Shown piece after piece: positions 41,028 to 48,874 of a stretch of DNA of 64,000 bases. The translations under genes and the position numbers were made by a program. The notes beneath the pieces were generated by a model. The model was not told the DNA's origin and ran no database searches. It worked only from the letters and a program-made list of their open reading frames with translations. Every line of letters starts with the position of its first letter. Position 1 is the stretch's first letter. This stretch comes from Streptomyces sp. P9-A2 (GTDB taxonomy: Bacteria > Actinomycetota > Actinomycetes > Streptomycetales > Streptomycetaceae). The stretch lies in NCBI RefSeq assembly GCF_036634175.1, contig NZ_JAZIFX010000001.1:2294001-2358000 (forward strand), given 5' to 3'.

Positions 41028-43429
41028 CGTTGTCCCTTCTCGATGTCCGGCGCGCCCGCGAGGGGCAGCCGGATCCGTACGGTGCCCCGGGGGCCGGTGG
41101 TCAGCGTGCCGCCGAGTGCGGTCACCCGAGTGGCCAGCCGCTCGTCGGCGGCCGTGTCCGCGGTGTCGGGCACTCCGGTGGCGGTGAGCGTCAACGTATC
41201 CGCGTCCGCGTCCAGTTCGACGACGGCGGGTTCGTCCCCGCCGATGGCCAGAACCGTCTCGGCGGCGTGGTAGGCGGCCAGGTCGACGGCGGTGGGAAGA
41301 CGGGCCGGTACGCGGTCGGTCAGCCGTATCTCCACGTCCCGGCCGGTGGCCCGGCACTGGTGGGCGAGCAGGTCGAGCGCCTGCAGGGTGGGCTGGGGCC
41401 GCAGGGCGGGCTCCGCCTCCGCGTCGCGGACCGCGTCGAGCAGGGCCCGCATCGCGGCCAGGGCCTCGCGGGCGCGCTCGGCGGTCGCGTCGAGGCGGCC
41501 CGCCTCCGCCTCCGCGACCATGTCGGCGGTGCGGGAGAGGACGGTGGTCTCCAGTCCGGCGGCGATCCTGCGACGCTCGGCCCACGCGTCCCGGACGGCC
41601 TCCTCGGTCCACGTGACGAGCCGGTCCTGGTGGGCGCCCCGGGCGGCCCGCTCGCGCCGGCCGCGCCGGGTCCCGGCCCAGCGGCTCGCGCCGGCCACCA
41701 GAGCCGTCGCGGCCGTCGTCCCCGCGACGACCGCCACGACGGGGAGTGTGGTGCCCCGGTCCAGGACCGCCGCCGTGGCGGCCCCCGCGTGCACGGCCAC
41801 GGCGGCGACCGGGAGAACCAGGCGCCTCACCGGCCAGGTGGCGGGCGAAGTCAGGCGCGAGCGGGTGCCGGTGCCCACGGCCGACGGACCGGCGGTGTCC
41901 GCTGCCCGCGCGTGCGGGGGGCGGGCTCCGGCGCGGGACGGGGCGGCAGCCCTCCGGGCGGCGTCCGCCACGAGCGCCGCGCAGGTGGCCGGCAGGCTCA
42001 ACGCGAGAGGGAACAGCACCGGGCCGGTGTAGTGGCCCGCGGACATCGCCACCGGCCAGAGCGGGACCAGGGCGAGCAGGGCACCCCGGGCCGCGCGGGG
42101 CGACCTGCGCAGCCACAGCAGGGCGACCGCCTGGGCCACGGCGAGCAGCCCGAAGAACACGCCCGCGGGCACCGTCGCACCGGGCTGCACCTCCTCCCGG
42201 TGGAGCACCAGCACCGGCAGCATCGGCTGGACGATCAGGCCGAACGCGGCCGTCAGCTGCGCCAGGCGGTAACCGCGCGGGACGGAACGTTCCACCGGGG
42301 CTCCGGTCCGGCCCGGCAGAGCCGCGCGCACCTCCCAACCGCCGTCCGCCGTGGGGCCGGTGACCAGGGTGCCGCCCGCCTCACGGGCCCGCGACCGCAA
42401 GAAGCCCTGGCCACGTCCGCCGCCGAGTCCCGCGCCGTGCGCCGCCGCACCGGCCGGCGGTGCCGAGCTGGTGACCACGACGTCGGTGCCGGTGTCGCCG
42501 TACCGGACGCGCACCGTCGTCCGCGCGCCGGGAGCGTGGCGCGCCACGTTGGTCAGCGCCTCGCGCACGATGCCGTGCGCCGCGTCCGCGACGGTGCCGT
42601 CCGGCAGCGGGTCGATCTCACAGTCGACCCGCTGGTCCAGGCGCCGGAAGCCCGCGACCAGATCCTGCAGCCGCTCCTCCGGTGAGGGAACGTCCTCGCG
42701 GGAGGGCGCCGGGGCCCGTACGGCACTGAGCGCGCGGGTGACCTCGCGACCGGTGCCAACGGCGAAGTCCAGTGCCTCCTCGACGAGTTCGGGGCGGCGG
42801 TCGCGCAGCCCGAGCGCAGCTCCCGCCGTGACGACCACGGCGGTCAGATGGTGGGCGCTGACGTCGTGCAGCTCCCGTTCCATGCGCCGCCGTTCGACCG
42901 CCGGCAGGCGGTGGCGCTCGGCCTCCGTACGCTGCCGCAACCGCTCGGCGGCGCGGCGCGCACGGCGGGTCCGTCGTGCGCGGACACCGGCGCCGCACGC
43001 GGCGGCGTACAGCAGCGCCGTCAGGGCGAGGTGGAGGCTGTCGCGGCTGCTGATCCCGTGCAGGCTGACGTTGTACAGCGGCTGCCAGAGGGTGAGCGTC
43101 AGGACGCACAGCACCGCGGTGAAGGCGTCCCGCCGGGCCGCCACCGTGAACAGGGCCAGCCCCACCCCGGCCGTGCCGAGCACCGCCGTCGCCCCGGCGG
43201 GCAGCGGGCCGGCGCCCAGCGCGCAGGCGGCGACGACCACGAGGAGGGCGACCACCGGACGGTTGCGGCGCAGGACGAGCGCGGCCGTCACCACCACGGC
43301 GACGAGCACCGCCACCAGGAGGGCGCCCGCGGACGGGACCGCCCCGCGCACCAGCGGCGCCCCCGGCCACACCAGGGCCTGGGCACAGATCAGCAGGACC
43401 GGGAGAAACCGGTCGTCGGTTCGCTTCAT
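41024..43429 (-). CDS. Histidine kinase with a duplicated, degenerate kinase-like half
   Basis: An 801-residue sensor kinase, about twice the usual NarL-partner size. Half 1 has an N-terminal set of about five membrane spans, the HisKA_3 motif MERELHDVSAHHLTAVVV (phospho-acceptor His near 187), and a HATPase with the N box GIVREALTNVARHAPG and G box GGRGQGFLRSRAREAGG. Half 2 repeats the layout: more membrane spans (about 385-560), then a HisKA_3-like helix (WAERRRIAAGLETTVL) with no His at the acceptor position, and a HATPase-like end lacking a clear N box. Half 2 looks like a pseudokinase or regulatory copy. It is translationally coupled to the response regulator. Confidence 0.88.
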   Translation of the reverse strand: MKRTDDRFLPVLLICAQALVWPGAPLVRGAVPSAGALLVAVLVAVVVTAALVLRRNRPVVALLVVVAACALGAGPLPAGATAVLGTAGVGLALFTVAARRDAFTAVLCVLTLTLWQPLYNVSLHGISSRDSLHLALTALLYAAACGAGVRARRTRRARRAAERLRQRTEAERHRLPAVERRRMERELHDVSAHHLTAVVVTAGAALGLRDRRPELVEEALDFAVGTGREVTRALSAVRAPAPSREDVPSPEERLQDLVAGFRRLDQRVDCEIDPLPDGTVADAAHGIVREALTNVARHAPGARTTVRVRYGDTGTDVVVTSSAPPAGAAAHGAGLGGGRGQGFLRSRAREAGGTLVTGPTADGGWEVRAALPGRTGAPVERSVPRGYRLAQLTAAFGLIVQPMLPVLVLHREEVQPGATVPAGVFFGLLAVAQAVALLWLRRSPRAARGALLALVPLWPVAMSAGHYTGPVLFPLALSLPATCAALVADAARRAAAPSRAGARPPHARAADTAGPSAVGTGTRSRLTSPATWPVRRLVLPVAAVAVHAGAATAAVLDRGTTLPVVAVVAGTTAATALVAGASRWAGTRRGRRERAARGAHQDRLVTWTEEAVRDAWAERRRIAAGLETTVLSRTADMVAEAEAGRLDATAERAREALAAMRALLDAVRDAEAEPALRPQPTLQALDLLAHQCRATGRDVEIRLTDRVPARLPTAVDLAAYHAAETVLAIGGDEPAVVELDADADTLTLTATGVPDTADTAADERLATRVTALGGTLTTGPRGTVRIRLPLAGAPDIEKGQR

Positions 43430-43736
43430 GAGACGCCAAGGCTATGACCGCGGACGAGGGGCCCGGCTCCCGCTGAAGGCGGATTCCCGTCTCTTACCTG
43501 GGTTGCAGATGCTCTGCCCGTGGTTCCATCCGCCGGTCATCCCACAGGGCGACGACCGCGCCGTGTGCCCGGACCTAGGCTCGATCACATCGAGAAGACG
43601 GCCGACCACCGCCTCCCCGAGAACGTCCCACCAGCGCCTTCGCCGCGTTCAGCGGTCCTTGCCCGCCGTACACGCCGTACCCGGGCGAGAGGGCGCGTCC
43701 GATTCTCCACCGCACACGATTCCAGGGGGATTTCCC
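43430..43736. other. Divergent intergenic region, kinase / small membrane protein
   Basis: These 307 bases hold the promoters of both genes. A ribosome site aggggga precedes the ATG at 43737. I see no other gene or strong hairpin in it. Confidence 0.45.
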
Positions 43737-44150
43737 ATGTCCAAGCGCATTGTTCTCGCCTCGCCCGACCGCACCCGCCCGGCATCCGTCTCCGACCGCT
43801 CGACCCACTCCAGGAGTGCCCCCATGACCGGTGCCGCCGCGGACTCCCGCCCGTCCCTCCCGCGCCGGCTGCGCGACCGCGTCGGCCTCGCCGCGCTCGC
43901 CTACCTCGCGCTCTGCGCGGCCGTGCTCGTGTGGGCGGTGGTGGCGACCGTGACCGACGACTCCGGCGAGTCGATGGCGCTCGTCCTCCCGCTCCTCGTC
44001 ACGGCCCCCTGCAGCCTCGTCGTCTCTGTCCTGCCGGAACACGGCTCGATGTTCCTCGCCTCGCTCGTCTTCGGGGCCGCGGTCAACGCCGCGGTCATCA
44101 GCTGGTGCACCAGCGTCCTGCGCCGGGGGCGCCCGGACCCGGAGTCCTGA
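43737..44150 (+). CDS. Small two-span membrane protein
   Basis: 137 residues from the ATG at 43737, or 108 from the ATG at 43824 (MTGAAADSRPSLPRRLRDRV). The second start has its own aggag ribosome site and matches the start seen in the duplicated copy at 40318, so it may be the original one. The mature core has two to three hydrophobic spans (GLAALAYLALCAAVLVWAVV, LVLPLLVTAPCSLVVSVLP, FLASLVFGAAVNAAVISW) and a basic C-terminal end. I recognise it only as a streptomycete SCO4225-like type, at low certainty. Its 5' part is copy B of the inverted duplication. Confidence 0.7.
   Translation: MSKRIVLASPDRTRPASVSDRSTHSRSAPMTGAAADSRPSLPRRLRDRVGLAALAYLALCAAVLVWAVVATVTDDSGESMALVLPLLVTAPCSLVVSVLPEHGSMFLASLVFGAAVNAAVISWCTSVLRRGRPDPES
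43757..43921 (+). repeat. Inverted duplication, copy B
   Basis: This matches the reverse complement of 40203-40383, covering what is the response regulator 3' end in copy A, the ribosome site and the first 33 codons of the membrane protein. Copy B lacks the 17-base insertion and keeps the reading frame open. Confidence 0.85.
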
Positions 44151-44333
44151 TACCGCTCCCGGGTGCGACGGCGGGCGGTCGCCCGACCGGAGAAAGGGGG
44201 AGTGCGTGACACGCACCGCTCCGAGCCGGCGATCGCTCAGGGCCCTTCCCCCGGTCATGACAGACGGACGGCTCGTCCGGGGTGACCTCCCCGGTGTCCA
44301 CGGCGGGCCGCGGGCCGCGGGCCGCGGGCCGCA

Positions 44334-44561
44334 GCAAGGGTCGAGGAGCTGGCGGCACTGGTTCCTGGCCTGTCCCCTCACCGTGTGCTGGATTGGTGCC
44401 GGGCCCTGGCCGCCCTCAATGCGGTCCCCGGAATGTGCGCAGGGCGGGACGATGCGGAGACACAGTTCCTTAGGGCCTGGCCGGCGGCTGATCCGCCCGG
44501 TGACGGTGGCTGTGACTGTGGCCGGATCCGCTCAGCCCTTGCCACAGTGCCTGTCGGCTGA
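44334..44561 (+). pseudogene. C-terminal remnant, possibly an aminoglycoside/hydroxyurea kinase
   Basis: One frame reads RVEELAALVPGLSPHRVLDW, then CRALAALNAVPG, ending at TGA 44561. The pattern of a Leu-rich helix, LSPHRVLDWCRALAALNAV, resembles the C terminus of APH(6)/hydroxyurea phosphotransferase-like enzymes. There is no start and the catalytic part is missing. Identification is tentative. Confidence 0.3.
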
Positions 44562-44832
44562 TGCAAGCGCCCGGAGCGTAGCTCTTCCAGGAACGCCTGT
44601 CTCGGTGGCGATTCGGATGGTGCTTCTGTCGTGGTAGCCGAGTGCCCGGGCTACCACGGGGACCGGTGCCCGGGGCGCGCGAACCGAGCGGCCAAGGTTA
44701 CGCAAGGAGCGGCGGCCGAACACGGCATTCGGCTCCACCCTGGAAGGGCGTCTCTCCCGCCGCAAGATCCACGTCATGCCGACGGAGGGGGAGAGGGGAC
44801 ACACGCCGGGCTCGACGGCCCCGTCCAGGAAT

Positions 44833-44878
44833 GAATGCAGGGTGGCACCGGAAATTGATCCGGTGCCACCCTGCATTC
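44833..44878 (-). terminator. Long perfect terminator, 19-bp stem
   Basis: Bases 44833-44851 pair perfectly with 44860-44878 around the loop aaattgat. On the minus strand it follows the stop of the 56-residue hydrophobic protein by 21 bases, so it ends that transcript. Confidence 0.88.
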
Positions 44879-44899
44879 AGGTGAGGCGCATTCCTTGCT

Positions 44900-45070
44900 C
44901 TACCAGCGATACCACCGGCCTCGGCTTCCGCCCGTATTGGTGGAGCGCATGACGAAGCCGAGCAGCCACACGGCCAGCACGATCACCGCCACGATCCACA
45001 GTGCCTTCAAGGCGAATCCGGCACCGAAAAGAACAAGGGCCAGCAGGAGTACAAGAAGCAGGGGAACCAT
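44900..45070 (-). CDS. Small hydrophobic membrane protein (56 residues)
   Basis: A short gene with strong support: ribosome site ggagg 9 bases before the ATG at 45070, GC-rich third positions and a perfect terminator downstream. The protein begins MVPLLLVLLLALVLFGAGFA, continues ALWIVAVIVLAVWLLGFVM, giving two membrane helices, and ends in a basic, aromatic tail RGRWYRW. Small proteins of this kind are widespread in Streptomyces and of unknown function; many accompany stress genes. It is divergent from the gas vesicle operon across 190 bases, so the two may share control. Confidence 0.85.
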   Translation of the reverse strand: MVPLLLVLLLALVLFGAGFALKALWIVAVIVLAVWLLGFVMRSTNTGGSRGRWYRW

Positions 45071-45112
45071 AGTTATCAACCTCCGAGAGAGCAGATGCCC
45101 CGGAGTTCTCGT

Positions 45113-45124
45113 AGCACGCGTGCT
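45113..45124. promoter_or_regulatory. 12-bp perfect palindrome in the gvp divergent region
   Basis: The sequence agcacgcgtgct is self-complementary. It lies 43 bases upstream of the hydrophobic protein start and 137 bases before gvpO. It is a candidate operator for either side. Confidence 0.4.
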
Positions 45125-45132
45125 GTCTTGAT

Positions 45133-45157
45133 GTTTCTTTTATGTCGTAGCGGGAAA
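45133..45157 (+). promoter_or_regulatory. Possible SigB-type promoter of the gvp operon
   Basis: GTTT (45133-45136) and GGGAAA (45152-45157) are separated by 15 bases, close to the GTTT-N14-16-GGGTAT pattern of stress sigma factors of the SigB group in Streptomyces. Osmotic induction of gvp genes is reported in streptomycetes, which fits. The -10 match is incomplete, so this is weak. Confidence 0.28.
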
Positions 45158-45260
45158 ACGCGCGCCCGCGCCACCTCGGCATACCCGCCTCGTGTCCCGT
45201 GCCTCGCACGGATGGCCTCGCTCGAGATGCGCGGCCGCCAGGAGTGCCAAAACTGACCGT

Positions 45261-45581
45261 ATGGCAGAACCACGTCGCTCCGATGCCGGGAGCTCCAAGA
45301 CGGCCCCTGCCCGCCGCACGGGAGCCGCGCGGGGGCCCGAGCACGCGGCCCGTACTGCCCTCCAGAGCCTGGCGGGGCTGATCGACCACCCGGCGGAGGG
45401 CGTGTCCGCCGTTCGGCGGTCCGACGACGGCTGGTGCGTGGTGGTGGACGTTCTGGAGGTTCCGCGGATCCCCGACACCACGAGTCTCCTGGCCTCGTAC
45501 GAGGTGCTACTCGACCGGTCCGGCGACCTCCTGGAGTACCGCAGGGTCCGCCGCTACCGACGGGGTGCGGCCGACGAGTGA
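45261..45581 (+). CDS. gvpO: Gas vesicle protein GvpO
   Basis: A 106-residue GvpO-family protein, needed for gas vesicle formation in haloarchaea, where it may act in regulation or assembly. The conserved core is GWCVVVDVLEVPRIPDTTSL, then LASYEVLLDRSGDLLEYRRVRRYRRG. The first 35 residues are a basic, disordered leader. The ATG at 45261 lacks a close ribosome site (ggag is 17 bases away), so the mRNA may be nearly leaderless or the start may differ. It is the first gene of the gvp operon. Confidence 0.88.
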   Translation: MAEPRRSDAGSSKTAPARRTGAARGPEHAARTALQSLAGLIDHPAEGVSAVRRSDDGWCVVVDVLEVPRIPDTTSLLASYEVLLDRSGDLLEYRRVRRYRRGAADE

Positions 45582-45615
45582 TCCGTGTCCGCTCCCTCCG
45601 CTGGAAGGAACTTCC

Positions 45616-46086
45616 ATGCCCGTGACCACCTACTCGGACGAAGTAGTGGCCTGCCCGCCTCGCGCCGGCACGTTGTACGACGTACTGGAACTGATCCTCG
45701 ACCGCGGCATGGTCATCGATGTGTTCATACGGGTCTCGCTGGTCGGGATCGAGATCCTCAAGATCGACGCGCGCATCGTCGTCGCGAGTGTGGACACCTA
45801 CCTGCGGTTCGCGGAAGCGTGCAACCGGCTGGACCTCGAGCGCGATTCAGGCAGCACCACGGTTCCCGAACTGTTCGGCGGCGGGGCGGCCAAGGCCGTC
45901 GGCAAGCGCAAGGTGCGCAAGGCCGCCGACACCGTGGGCGACACCCTACGCAAAGCGGTGGGTGGCGGCGACGACACGTCCGACGACGACGAGTACGAGG
46001 ACGAGGGCGAGGGCGAGCAGCAGGAACGCCCGAGGAAGCGGCGCGCCCCCGCACGCAAGAGCAGCCGACGCCGCGAGGAGGCATGA
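45616..46086 (+). CDS. gvpA: Gas vesicle shell protein GvpA with a charged tail
   Basis: 156 residues. The shell-forming core is canonical: LYDVLELILDRGMVIDVFIR, VSLVGIEILKIDARIVVASV, DTYLRFAEACNRLDL. It makes the gas-permeable, water-excluding ribs of the vesicle. After about residue 75 the protein adds a Gly/Lys linker and a tail that is first acidic (DDTSDDDEYEDEGEGE) and then basic (RPRKRRAPARKSSRRR). Many GvpA proteins stop near 75-145 residues, so this tail is notable. The ATG at 45616 has a ggaagga site. The gvpF start overlaps its stop. Confidence 0.93.
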   Translation: MPVTTYSDEVVACPPRAGTLYDVLELILDRGMVIDVFIRVSLVGIEILKIDARIVVASVDTYLRFAEACNRLDLERDSGSTTVPELFGGGAAKAVGKRKVRKAADTVGDTLRKAVGGGDDTSDDDEYEDEGEGEQQERPRKRRAPARKSSRRREEA

Positions 46087-46838
46087 CCGTGGCGACCGCC
46101 GGGGTGTACGTCTACGCGATCCTGCGGGCGGGAACGGCGCTCCCGAAAGGGCTCGGCGGTGTGGGGTCCCCTCCCGCCCCGGTGCGGACGATCGGGCAGG
46201 GTCCGCTCGACGCGGTCGTCAGCGACGCACCGCCCGAGCTGCGCGCGCGACGTCGCGACCTGCTGGCACACCAGGAACTCCTGATGCGCCTGGCGGACGA
46301 AGGGCCGGTGCTGCCCATGCGGTTCGGCATGGTCGCGCCGGACGAGGAGACGGTCCTCGATCAGCTGGCCGCCGCCGGGTCCCGCCATGCCGCCGCTCTG
46401 GAACAGCTGGACGGCCGCTTCGAGATCAACGTCAAGGCACTTCCGGCACAGAACGCGCTGGCGGCCCTCGTCGCCGAGGAGAAGGACGTACGGCGGCTTC
46501 GCGACGCCGCGCGCCGGCGTCCCGGCTACGAGGCCAGTATCCGACTGGGCGAAGCCGTCACCACCGCGCTCACCCGCAGAGCGGCGGCGGCGGGACGGCG
46601 CATGGTGCGTGAACTCACGCCCGGGGCCCGCGCCGTGGCAGCGGGCCCCACTGTCCCGGGCTGTGCGCTCAACATGTCCTTCCTCGTCGACCGCGGCGAC
46701 ACCGACACCTTCCTCACCCGGGCCCGGGCCTTCGCGGACGTTCATCGGGAGCATGTGGAGCTCCGGCTCGCCGGCCCGCTCCCCTGCTACAGCTTCGTCT
46801 CGTCCGAGGCCCGCCCCGTACCCGTGGGCGGGGCCTGA
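46083..46838 (+). CDS. gvpF: Gas vesicle protein GvpF (GvpF/L family)
   Basis: A 251-residue GvpF/GvpL-family protein, an accessory factor thought to bind GvpA during nucleation. The family start GVYVYAILRAG, the middle PVLPMRFGMVAPDEETV and FEINVKALP, and the end LRLAGPLPCYSFVS are all present. Its ATG overlaps the gvpA stop (ATGA), which gives translational coupling. A paralogue, gvpL, lies at 49228. gvpG follows after one base. Confidence 0.92.
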   Translation: MTVATAGVYVYAILRAGTALPKGLGGVGSPPAPVRTIGQGPLDAVVSDAPPELRARRRDLLAHQELLMRLADEGPVLPMRFGMVAPDEETVLDQLAAAGSRHAAALEQLDGRFEINVKALPAQNALAALVAEEKDVRRLRDAARRRPGYEASIRLGEAVTTALTRRAAAAGRRMVRELTPGARAVAAGPTVPGCALNMSFLVDRGDTDTFLTRARAFADVHREHVELRLAGPLPCYSFVSSEARPVPVGGA

Positions 46839-46839
46839 C

Positions 46840-47100
46840 ATGGGACTGATCACCGGCCTGCTCACGCTGCCCATCGCACCGGTCCGGGGCGTGGTCTGGG
46901 TGGCCGAGAAACTCCACGACGCCGCCGAGCGCGAGTTGCACGACCCCGCCGTGCTGCGTACGCAGCTGGCGGTGCTCAACCAGGAGCTCGAGGCGGGCGA
47001 CATCACTGTGGACGAGTTCGAACGAGAAGAAGAACGGCTGCTCGACCGACTGCACGCCGTGCGGGTCGGTCCGGCACACAACGATCGCGAACGAAGGTGA
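46840..47100 (+). CDS. gvpG: Gas vesicle protein GvpG
   Basis: An 86-residue helical protein of the GvpG family: LTLPIAPVRGVVWVAEKLHD, then an amphipathic coil LAVLNQELEAGDITVDEFER and EEERLLDRL. GvpG is a minor assembly factor that associates with GvpF/L. The ATG at 46840 lies one base after the gvpF stop. It is in the middle of the coupled operon. Confidence 0.9.
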   Translation: MGLITGLLTLPIAPVRGVVWVAEKLHDAAERELHDPAVLRTQLAVLNQELEAGDITVDEFEREEERLLDRLHAVRVGPAHNDRERR

Positions 47101-47107
47101 CGCGCTG

Positions 47108-47803
47108 ATGGAAGACCAGTCCAAGGCTGTCCTCGGGGCCGCGGTGGTCGGCGGCTACCTACTGGGCCGGACCAGGAAAGGGCGGCTGGCCATCACCGTC
47201 GCCACGTACCTGGCCGGCCGGCGGTTCGGTCTGGAGCCCCGACAGCTCGCCGCGGAGGGGATCCGCCGGCTCGGAGAGGTTCCCCAGTTCGCCCAGCTCC
47301 AGGAGCAGATCCGGGGCGAGGTCCTCGACGCGGGCCGCAAGGCCATGACCGCCACCGCCAACCGCAGCCTGAGCTCACTGGCCGACTCGATCAGTGGCCG
47401 CACGGCCCGTCTCACCAAACCTCCGCGGGACGAGGACGAGGACATCGAGTACGAGGGCGAGGACGAAGAGACGCCGGACGACGAAGGCGCGGAGTACGGG
47501 GACGACGAGTACGAGGCCGAAGAGGAGCCCGGCCCGGAGGACGAGGAGGAAGAGGAAGAGGAAGAGGAAGAGGAAGAGGAGCGCCCCGAGCGGAAGCCGA
47601 AAAAGCGGCCGCCGGGAAGGAAGACCCCGGCGAATAAGTCCGCCCCTGCCAAGAAGACAGCGGATAAAAAGACAGCAGCGAAGAAGACGGCTCCGGTAAA
47701 GAAGACGGCCGCCAAGAAGTCCGCTCCGTCCAAAAAGACGGCGGCCAAGAAGAAATCTCCGGCGAAGGAGACCGAATCCCAGCGCACGAAGCGTCGGAGG
47801 TAG
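47108..47803 (+). CDS. gvpY: Gas vesicle operon protein GvpY, with poly-Glu and histone-H1-like tail
   Basis: 231 residues. The N-terminal third (MEDQSKAVLGAAVVGGYLLG, RTRKGRLAITVATYLAG) is a small conserved streptomycete domain of unknown fold. From about residue 108 a strongly acidic stretch with a run of Glu follows, and from about 155 a Lys/Ala/Pro-rich tail of repeated KKTAAKK-like units, as in histone H1-like nucleoid proteins. The position between gvpG and gvpZ identifies it. A scaffold or nucleic-acid-binding role of the tail is inference. Codon usage in the Glu/Lys runs is AT-richer than in its neighbours. Confidence 0.82.
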   Translation: MEDQSKAVLGAAVVGGYLLGRTRKGRLAITVATYLAGRRFGLEPRQLAAEGIRRLGEVPQFAQLQEQIRGEVLDAGRKAMTATANRSLSSLADSISGRTARLTKPPRDEDEDIEYEGEDEETPDDEGAEYGDDEYEAEEEPGPEDEEEEEEEEEEEEERPERKPKKRPPGRKTPANKSAPAKKTADKKTAAKKTAPVKKTAAKKSAPSKKTAAKKKSPAKETESQRTKRRR

Positions 47804-47809
47804 CCGATC

Positions 47810-48874
47810 ATGGCCAAGTCGAAGAACACAGAACCCGAGGCAGAGGAATCCGGATTGAGCAGGCTCCGGGGGGAGCTGTCCGGCTTCCTCGGCGCACAGA
47901 CGGGGAAACTCGCCGAGAAGGCGGGAGACAAGCTGACCGGCGTCACGAACCGGCTGACCGACGTCGCGGAGAACGGCGGGTCCCTGCCCGCGATCGGCTC
48001 ACGCGTCCTTCAGGGCGATTCACCGGTGAAGGCATTCGTCTCGGAAAAGGCCAAGGGCGTCAAGGACAGTGTCGTGGAAAAGGCCAAAGAGACCTTCGGC
48101 GGGGGAAAGGGAAAGCGCAAGTCGGGCGGCGGCAAGCTCATGAACATCATCGAGGTGCTCGATGTGGGAGTGCCGCTGCGTACCGCTTACGACCACTGGA
48201 CCCAGTACGACCAGTTCAGCGGTTTCACCAAGGGAGTTCAGGACGTCTCGATGGAGGACGAGACGGGCAGCAACTGGAAGGTCAAGATCGGACCGTCCTC
48301 GCGCAGCTTCAAGGCGACGGTCCAGGAGCAGGTGCCCGACGAACGCATCGTGTGGACGTCGGAAGGCGCCAAGGGCACCACGCGTGGTGCCGTGAGCTTC
48401 CACGAACTGGCTCCCTCCCTCACGCGCATCGTCCTGGTCCTCGAGTACTACCCCTCCGGGTTCTTCGAGAAGACGGGCAACCTCTGGCGTGCTCAAGGGC
48501 GCCGTGTCCGCTTGGACTTCAAGCACTTCCAGCGGTACGTCACGCTCACCAACGATGAACCCGAAGCCTGGCGCGGCGAGATCCGCGACGGAGAAGTCGT
48601 CAAGTCCCACGAAGAGGCCATGGAGGAGGAGGAAGAAAGAGAAGAGGACCAGGACGGCCGGGAAGACGAGGAGTACGAGGATGAGGAAGAGGACGGCGAG
48701 GCCGCGGACGATCAGCTGACGGGCGAGGACGAGGAAGAAGACGAGGACGAGGACGAGGAGTACGAGGACGAAGAGGAGCCCGGCCCTGAGGACGAGGAGG
48801 AAGACAAGGAGGAGGAAGAGGAAGAGGAGGAGAAGCCCGCCAAGCGGCGCTCCCGGAGGGCGCGTCGTGACTGA
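47810..48874 (+). CDS. gvpZ: Gas vesicle operon protein GvpZ, SRPBCC domain with acidic tail
   Basis: 354 residues in three parts. The N-terminal 115 residues are helical and Lys/Gly-rich. Residues about 115-255 form a SRPBCC/START-like fold (polyketide cyclase type): NIIEVLDVGVPLRTAYDHWT, GSNWKVKIGPSSRSFKATV, TRIVLVLEYYPSGFFEKTG. Then comes a highly acidic tail (EEEEREEDQDGREDEEYED) ending in basic KPAKRRSRRARR. SRPBCC domains bind hydrophobic ligands, so it may handle lipids or hydrophobic vesicle surfaces; this is inference. It shares the EEPGPEDEEE motif with GvpY. gvpJ begins 8 bases inside its end. Confidence 0.83.
   Translation: MAKSKNTEPEAEESGLSRLRGELSGFLGAQTGKLAEKAGDKLTGVTNRLTDVAENGGSLPAIGSRVLQGDSPVKAFVSEKAKGVKDSVVEKAKETFGGGKGKRKSGGGKLMNIIEVLDVGVPLRTAYDHWTQYDQFSGFTKGVQDVSMEDETGSNWKVKIGPSSRSFKATVQEQVPDERIVWTSEGAKGTTRGAVSFHELAPSLTRIVLVLEYYPSGFFEKTGNLWRAQGRRVRLDFKHFQRYVTLTNDEPEAWRGEIRDGEVVKSHEEAMEEEEEREEDQDGREDEEYEDEEEDGEAADDQLTGEDEEEDEDEDEEYEDEEEPGPEDEEEDKEEEEEEEEKPAKRRSRRARRD

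Larger units (their letters stand above)
44151..44899. other. Region of gene remnants and repeats; no intact gene
   Basis: About 750 bases contain a GC tandem repeat (44306-44335), a decayed kinase-like C terminus (44334-44561, plus), a possible integrase-type fragment (about 44560-44680, minus) and a long terminator (44833-44878). Frames open here have mixed codon bias and no family match. It looks like a scrap of an old insertion. Confidence 0.5.

Noticed and set aside
44206..44637. 143-codon plus-strand open frame
   Set aside because: Its frame differs from the one that reads protein-like (44334-44561), and its sequence is irregular and Cys/Trp-rich without a family match.
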